Source: Fremontodendron californicum
Taxonomy: Eukaryota > Streptophyta > Magnoliopsida > Malvales > Malvaceae
Direction: 5' to 3'
Assembly: GCA_030761205.1 (NCBI GenBank)
Contig: JAULJL010000004.1
Location: 36,366,172 to 36,430,171, forward strand
Length of the DNA stretch: 64,000 nt
Below, piece by piece: positions 58,056 to 64,000 of the stretch. Position 1 is the first letter of the stretch, and the number at the start of each line of letters is the position of its first letter. Below the pieces are notes generated by a model that saw only the letters and a list, made by a program, of their open reading frames with translations, did not search any database and was not told the origin of the DNA. Both the position numbers and the translations under genes were made by a program.

Positions 58056-58705
58056 GATCCATGTAGTTGGAGGATGGTTACTTGCTCTCCAGATGGCTAT
58101 GTTTCTGCTCTGGGACTTCCTAATCAGAGCTTATCTGGGACCTTATCTCCATCAATTGGGAACCTAAGCAACTTGCAGTCAGTGTTGCTTCAGAATAATG
58201 ATATTTCAGGTCCAATTCCAGCTAACATTGGGAAGTTAGAAAAGCTCCGGACTCTCGATTTGTCCAACAATACTTTCAGTGGTAAAATACCCATTTCCTT
58301 GGGAGACCTGAAAAACCTAAACTATTTGCGGTTAAACAACAACAGCCTTACTGGAGCATGCCCGGATTCTTTGTCAAACATTGGAGGTCTCACTCTCGTG
58401 GACCTGTCTTATAATAATCTGAGTGGTTCCCTGCCAAAAATATCAGCAAGGACTTTCAAAGTTATTGGCAACCCTTTAATTTGTGGACGTAAAGCAGGAA
58501 ACAACTGTTCTGCTGTCTTTCCAGAACCTCTTTCTCTCCCACCAGATGGTCTAATAGCTCAATCAGACTTTGGATCAAAAGGCCATCGTGTAGCTGTTGC
58601 TTTTGGTGCTAGCTTTGGTGCTGCTTTTTCATCATACTGTTTATAGGATTACTTGTTTGTTGGCGATATAGACACAAGCAACAGATTTTCTTTGATGTTA
58701 ATGCG
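58056..58705 (+). pseudogene. Captured LRR receptor kinase fragment (NIK/SERK-like, LRR-II), intronless
   Basis: The frame reads DPCSWRMVTCSPDGYVSAL, then LRR repeats (LSGTLSPSIGNLSNLQSVLL, IPANIGKLEKLRTLDLSNN, SLGDLKNLNYLRLNNNSLTG, LTLVDLSYNNLSGSLPKIS), then NPLICG. Just before the membrane helix a one-base change in a T run ends the open frame at 58646; the next frame continues as LLVCWRYRHKQQIFFDVN to about 58705. The kinase domain is missing. LRR-II genes normally have an intron at each LRR repeat; here several repeats run together without introns, implying a cDNA-derived copy. It is not functional as a receptor. Confidence 0.85.
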
Positions 58706-58913
58706 AAACGAAGGGCTTCAAATATTCTGCGTTTCCAACAAAACTTGTTGAGACGATAGAGATCCAACTTCGTCCTAGGCGTAGAATGAGAGAAGTTGAG
58801 AAGCAATGACGTCGTGGTACGGACCGTTGATCGATCTCTCAGAAGCGTCTCATCACGTGGGTCACTTCGTCCAGCTTCTTGTTTTCGTCCACCGTTCCAC
58901 TCCTGTTCAGTAC

Positions 58914-59080
58914 GGACCAAGCTGCTTACTGAAGCCAAGACTCCTGGCTTGCTCGATTGGGCTCATAGCTTCTCCTCTCATGGGGCTGTGAAGGATGTTT
59001 TGCCCGAGGCTGGCAAGCTTGCAGAATTTGGTTTGAAGCTTAGAGCCAAGATCTTGAAAGCTAAGGCAACTCCCAAGTGA
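58914..59080 (+). pseudogene. Captured glutathione S-transferase (tau-like) C-terminal fragment
   Basis: The end of the frame 58796-59080 reads LTEAKTPGLLDWAHSF, then AVKDVLPEAGKLAEFGLKLR and AKILKAKATPK before the stop, matching the C-terminal helix region of plant tau-class GSTs. The N-terminal half (58796-58913) is unlike GST. No glutathione-binding domain is present. Confidence 0.65.
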
Positions 59081-59175
59081 TTTTCATTTAATATTCAGCT
59101 GAATGTGCAAAAGTTTACTTTCTTTCTCGTTAATTAGTACTTTGTCTGAGTGCATCTTGGATCTTTGACTGATGA

Positions 59176-59373
59176 AAATATGTTGAGAAATGTTATGGTC
59201 AATTGCAAGAGAACTGGGATAAGTTGATCGAATCTTGCCAGCCAATAGAGAAGTTTCTTGAATTTACATCTTCGAGCGATCAAGTAGACATGGATACCAG
59301 TTCTCTAGTGACCACTGATGTTTCCGCAAATGGTTTGGAAATTTCAAAGAAATTTGTTGAAGGAGCTATGTGA
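59176..59373 (+). pseudogene. Unidentified captured coding fragment
   Basis: A 65-codon open stretch starting KYVEKCYGQLQENWDKLIES and ending KFVEGAM has coding-like composition, follows a stop and has no ATG. I do not recognise the parent. It is adjacent to the GST and LRR kinase pieces, so it probably came in with them. Short duplications (TGAGTTCGAGATTGGA twice) follow it. Confidence 0.45.
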
Positions 59374-59939
59374 GTTCGAGATTGGAAATTTCAGAGAAAT
59401 CTCTAGTGAGTTCGAGATTGGACTCCGTTGGTGGACTTTTACTATGGATTTTAGTAGAAATCGGCCTAGTTATCTTCAGTTCCAAGGGGTCGGATTCATC
59501 AACGAATACTGCTCCCAAGGTTAATGCTAGTGAGATGGAAAGATGTAAGAAAGTGTTTTAGCATGTTAATATGGAGGCTGTAGCTTAAGGTGCTTTGCGA
59601 GGTAGTTTCTTTCCTTTTCTTTTATGTTCATTGTGCTTGTTGTTGCTTGATATCCCTATCCCCTTATTTGTTTGCTGAATTGTTTCATGCATTTCACGTT
59701 CATGCCACTTGAATAATGACTTGAGCCAATTAATGGTTCAAGGTCATGCTCTCTTGAGCACACTTGTGGAAAATTAATTTTGTCAAATTGATTATTCTAC
59801 CTTTGTGATTTTTTTACTTAGCCAATTTTTATCTAACTTTCAAAAAGCCCTAGCTACTGCTTTCAAGTCATTTTATGAGTTTCAAATATTTTTATTTTTA
59901 TTTTTAAATGATTTTATCAAAGACAAAAAATGTGTTGGC

Positions 59940-60370
59940 AAAACAGTTTTTTTTTTTTTTCAAAAAAACTCGTACATTTCTGATTTTCTGAGAATTCATC
60001 TTTGATCAGAAAATTAAGACAATTTTTTCTCGTGTATTTTTACATGTCCTGAGTCTCCAATAATTTTTTCAGAATTTTTGAAATTTTTAAAAATAGGGTA
60101 AAAAATCGTGGATTAAAACTGGACAGTGGTGTCAGAATTGAATTTAAAGAAAAACAAAACAGTTTTTTTCTCCTCCAAAAACTCGTACATCTCTGGTTTT
60201 TCTGGGAATTCATCTTTGATCAAAAAATTAAGCCGATTTTTTTTCGTGTAGTTTTACATGTTGTGAGTCTCCAGTATTTTTTTTAGAATTTTTAGAATTT
60301 TTAAAAATAGGATAAAAAATCATGGATTAAAACTAGACAGTGGTGTCAGAATTGAATTTAAAGAAAAACC
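59940..60370 (+). repeat. Tandem duplication inside the LTR, unit about 213 bp
   Basis: ACTCGTACATTTCTGATTTT at about 59969 recurs as ACTCGTACATCTCTGGTTTT at about 60181. The blocks continue in parallel to GAATTTAAAGAAAAAC in both. Confidence 0.9.
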
Positions 60371-61584
60371 ATTTTTCTGATTTGGTTAATTTACTTAGAG
60401 TGGGCTGATTAGGAGGGTTAGCTACTGACTTAGGGTAATTTCTAAGCCTTTTTAAACTCTAAAAATGGTTTTTCAAGTCCCGGGTTAAGGGTAGTCAAGT
60501 CCGGATTTTTTAAACTTAGGAAATTAGAGCCATTTAAAAATTTTTAGCCCAGTTTTTATTGATAATTCAAGCTTTTCAAAATTGTTTTCAAACAATCACA
60601 AAGTATTTTGGTTTTAGAATATTTAATTTGACATATTTTCCTAAGGTAGCCGGATATCTTTTTAGATATACGGATTTCCTTAATTAAAGGAAAAAAATAC
60701 ATTTCATGCATTGCATTTTTATTTTCATGCATATTATATGATAGCATTATTTTATTCCATGTCATTTAAATTATATGCCATACCATTCATATTTGTCATG
60801 TCATTTAGGTTGCATTATATTATTTAGACTGTACTATGTCATTTTATTTATGTCATGCATATACATATTCATTTCTTTTAAATATTTTCAAAAAAAGATA
60901 ATGGTTTTCAATAAAAAAATATAAAGATATTCCCGAGTTAAAATAATTCATGAGTTCTCTACCGGGTTTGCTGGATGGAATATCATCAATTATCATTAAT
61001 AAAGGAATATCTTTCTTTCAAAAAAGAGAATGATTCGGAAAGTTTTCGAAGACTAATAAAAATTTCTATATTTTGCCACGGTTGTTGGGGAATATAGGAA
61101 AATTTTGAATTTATGAATTCCGGATCATTTTCAATAAAAAAAATGAAATTATTTTTCTTTAAATTGGGAATTAACTTGAAATACTAAATTTAAAACCAAC
61201 TTTTACCAAGACTTGAGATAACACACGATTAATAAGGTACCGATTTATACGGGCGTTGTGGGGGTGCTAATCCTTCCCCACACGTAACCGACTCCCGAAC
61301 CCGCTTCTTTGATTTCTCTGGTTTAAAACGCAGACTTGAAATCGGTTTTTAAAATGTTTTAATTAATTTTTAAAATATTTTATAAAATCGGTTTTAATAG
61401 GTGGCCGATCACACCTAGCTAAAAAAGATTGGTGGCGACTCCATGTCTTTTTTAGGTCATTTCCAAAACCTTCATTTTTTAGAGGAATTAAGTCGACTTT
61501 TCCTCGGTTTTTTTAATGTCACGCCTAACGAATAATAAAGTCTTGCGATGAGACTCGTCGTTATTTTTTTAGGTTGCGACAGCT

Positions 61585-61602
61585 TGGCGACTCCGCTGGG
61601 GA
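61585..61602 (+). other. Gypsy primer-binding site
   Basis: TGGCGACTCCGCTGGGGA lies three bases after the LTR end. It is the primer-site sequence seen in Tat/Ogre elements, where tRNA-Arg has been reported as primer. I infer that identity from the family. Confidence 0.75.
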
Positions 61603-62829
61603 AATATTAGAGAGTCAGGCCTAGAATTAGTCGTGTGTTATCAAAGTCTCGGTTTTGTTGGTTTAATTGGTATTTAATTTTAATTCCCACATTTTTTTTA
61701 ATAAGGAGAATTTTGAAAATAATAAAATGTTTTTAAATATGTTCATACTCATATGCATGCATTTTATTTTTGTTCTCTAGTTATTTAAGGTTGTATATTA
61801 TAATTGCTTGTTGGTTAATGCGTTACACTATTCTTGAATGTTTTAATTGCTAGGGCATTTAGAATAAGGTTTATAGAATAGGTAGTGAAAGGTTTGTTAT
61901 TCCTCCACACACACTACACGTGCATTTGCATAACATGAATCCTCTACCCGGGTTCCGTCCTTTTAAGTGGGAGTAAAGTAACTAAGCCTTCGTGATTGAT
62001 CCTCCGTATGGGCTAGTGAAACACTTCCGGAGTATAAAGTACCTAATGCCTTCGTGATGATCCTCCACATGGGCATAGGAAAATATACTCTAACGAATTG
62101 AACCCGCTTTTATCGGGGTACCTTACTAGCCTTCACCGGCGACAATGAGGAACAATTCGGGGCCTTAGAACCGATTCACCCTCATATAGTGAACCTAGGC
62201 AAAGCCATGCCGGATTTCCGTTAGATATACCGAAAATAGGAACACATGGAGGGACATTTCTAAACTTTTTGTTACCTATTTTACACTCCGAATAAGTGTG
62301 GAAGATCGGGCAACGATGTACGTACATCGCCCGTAATAAATGTGATACTCCGCCTTGAAGGCATCGTGATGCCTAAATAAGCAGATATTGTTGGGGCGGA
62401 TGTTCATTAGTTGTTTTAAAAATTAAAAAAAAAAATCTTGTTTCAAGCATTTTTGCATGTTGCACATTTCATGCATGTGTAAATAGAGCATGTACATTTT
62501 TTGATTGCATTATTGATCTCATTCTTTGCAATAAACAGTTGGTAATTTAATTTGATGATTTCATAAAACCGGTAGTGTCACATGAACATTTGCATATTGT
62601 ACCATAGTAAGATCCACCCTGAAATTCTTTTGAAAATGATGTGATTGGTTTATCACAAAAATATATATATATATATATATATATATCATAAATTTGGAGG
62701 CAAATCTTGCATAGTGAGATTTTTGAATAACCAAGATTTAGGTCCCACCAATTTCGTGTAATCATTGATTTCTTTGTATATACCTTTGTGTTAATTCATT
62801 TATTTTTGCATGTATCATATTGACATCAT

Positions 62830-63770
62830 GTTATAGTCATAGCATGCATGGTCATTCATTGTAAGATACGTTTATGACATGCATGGTCATTATTTGTATA
62901 TACTTATGTATCAATTTATTCTTTCTTTACATACATCATGTTGGCATCAGGTTGCATTCATGGCATACACAGTCATCATGATATGCTCATGCATTAATTT
63001 GTCATATTGGCATCAGGTTGCATTCATGACATACACGGTCAGCATGACCTTCTTTGTATATACTCTGTGTCAATCATTTATTCTTCACATGCATCATAAT
63101 TGACATTGTATGGCATTCATAGTGTATATGATCATTCATTGGGAAATGCATTTGGAACATACATGGTCATTCATTGTATATATCCATGCATTAATTTGCT
63201 TATTTTTTACATGCATCATGTTAGCATCAGGGTGCATTCATGGCATACATAGTCATCATGATATGCTCATGCATTAATTTGTCATATTGGCATCAGGTTG
63301 CATTCATGACATACACGGTCAGCATGATTTTCTTTGTATATACTTTGTGTCAATCATTTATTCTTCACATGCATCATAATTGACATTGTATGGCATTCAT
63401 AGTGTATATGATCATTCATTGGGAAATGCATTTGGAACATACATGGTCATTCATTGTATATATCCATGCATTAATTTGCTTATTTTTTTACATGCATCAT
63501 GTTGGCATCAGGTTGCATTCATGGCATACACAGTCATCATGATATGCTCATGCATTAATTTGTCATATTGGCATCAGGTTGCATTCATGACATACACGGT
63601 CAGCATGACCTTCTTTGTATATACTCTGTGTCAGTCATTTATTCTTCACATGCATCATAATTGACATTCTATGGCATTCATAGTGTATATGATCATTCAT
63701 TGGGAAATGCATTTGGAACATACATGGTCATTCATTACATATATTCATGCATTGATTTTTTTTTTTTTTA
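62830..63770 (+). repeat. Tandem repeat, unit about 280 bp, about 3.3 copies
   Basis: TTGGCATCAGGTTGCATTCA and variants start at 62941, 63221 and 63502, giving a 280-281-bp period, with a partial fourth unit at about 63788. Within each unit a shorter GGCATCAGGTTGCATTCATG motif occurs twice. The overlapping small open frames are products of the repeat. Confidence 0.92.
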
Positions 63771-64000
63771 TTCTTTAAATGTATCATGTTGGCATCGTGT
63801 TGCATTTATAACATACATGGTCAACATGTTTCCACTGTATATGACCACACATAATTTTGTTTATCCTTCACATGCATCAAATTGCACTCATGACATTCAT
63901 AGTTCATTCATCATGAAACACATTAATAAGATGAAATAGAAATTGGCTTAGCTTTGAAAAGTTTTCTTCGTCAGCTAAAAGCTATGACCCCAACAGCAAG

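Larger units (their letters stand above)
57397..61581 (+). repeat. Gypsy (Tat/Ogre-type) LTR of about 4.2 kb with captured gene pieces
   Basis: Begins TGTAGACACCTAATTTTGTC and ends GGTTGCGACA, two bases before a primer-binding site. Near the 3' end it has TACGGGCGTTGTGGGGGTGC and CCGACTCCCGAACCC, strings typical of plant Tat-lineage LTRs. Its length is high but within the Ogre range. Host gene fragments lie at 58056-59570, and a tandem duplication at 59940-60370. The second LTR is beyond the window, so the length rests on the two termini only. Confidence 0.78.
61582..64000 (+). mobile_element. Gypsy Tat/Ogre-type element, 5' internal leader
   Basis: Follows the LTR. It shows the leader segments with GAGTCAGGCCTAG, CTACCCGGGTTCCGTCC and ACTAGCCTTCACCGGCGAC, then a long tandem repeat. 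No gag frame has started by the right edge of the window, which fits the long leaders of this lineage. An AT microsatellite lies at about 62659-62686. Confidence 0.7.

Noticed and set aside
58609..58938. Minus-strand 109-residue frame
   Set aside because: It is antisense to the captured LRR kinase and GST pieces and has no recognisable domain.
62879..63939. Open frames with repeated histidine- and cysteine-rich strings
   Set aside because: They arise from the 280-bp tandem repeat in the Gypsy leader and repeat with it.

Overview
The window is plant nuclear DNA, most likely from a eudicot. It has intron-rich genes with GT-AG splice sites, two cytosolic ribosomal protein genes with telo-box and TGGGCC promoter motifs, an AT-rich background, and many Copia, Gypsy, LINE, hAT-like, Mutator-like and Harbinger-like elements. 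I cannot name the species from the sequence alone.

Layout. 1-3823: 5' part of a decayed Ty1/Copia element on the minus strand, with its LTR and tRNA-Met primer site. 3950-4830: diverged tandem repeats. 5121-8478 (+): an intact five-exon IAA-amino acid hydrolase (ILR1-like) with a signal peptide and a C-terminal HDEL. 10225-10817 (-): ribosomal protein eS30. 12137-14030 (+): a seven-exon, four-helix membrane protein of unknown function. 14302-16383: a hAT-like element carrying an F-box/FBD/LRR gene fragment. 17407-18786 (-): ribosomal protein eL31. 19603-20461: a LINE 3' fragment. 20461-22300: AT-rich repeat debris.

22814-48829 is dominated by two head-to-tail paralogues, both on the minus strand, of a 21-exon M16 zinc metalloprotease (PQQL-like). 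Copy A (22814-33052) has two apparent frameshifts in exon 1, an almost full-length LINE in intron 10, and a Mutator-like element inserted 156 bp upstream of its ATG. Copy B (40645-48829) reads open through all 21 exons but is more diverged in parts of its C-terminal half. Between them a composite transposon block (Mutator-like element, nested hAT MITE, LINE/RNase H fragment) has been tandemly triplicated.

49859-64000 is repetitive. It holds a second member of the same hAT-like family, this time carrying an N-terminal fragment of a MYST histone acetyltransferase (HAM-like), a Harbinger-like element, a cluster of hairpins, a 2.5-kb minisatellite with a 21-bp unit, and a roughly 4.2-kb Gypsy (Tat/Ogre-type) LTR. 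That LTR contains intronless pieces of host genes (an LRR receptor kinase, a glutathione S-transferase and an unidentified gene), followed by the primer-binding site and the start of the internal region.

The host genes are unrelated housekeeping, hormone-metabolism and protease genes. There is no operon-like or pathway cluster. The most notable features are the two gene-capturing hAT-like elements with perfect 8-bp target duplications and different cargo, and the transposon-driven remodelling around the duplicated M16 protease.
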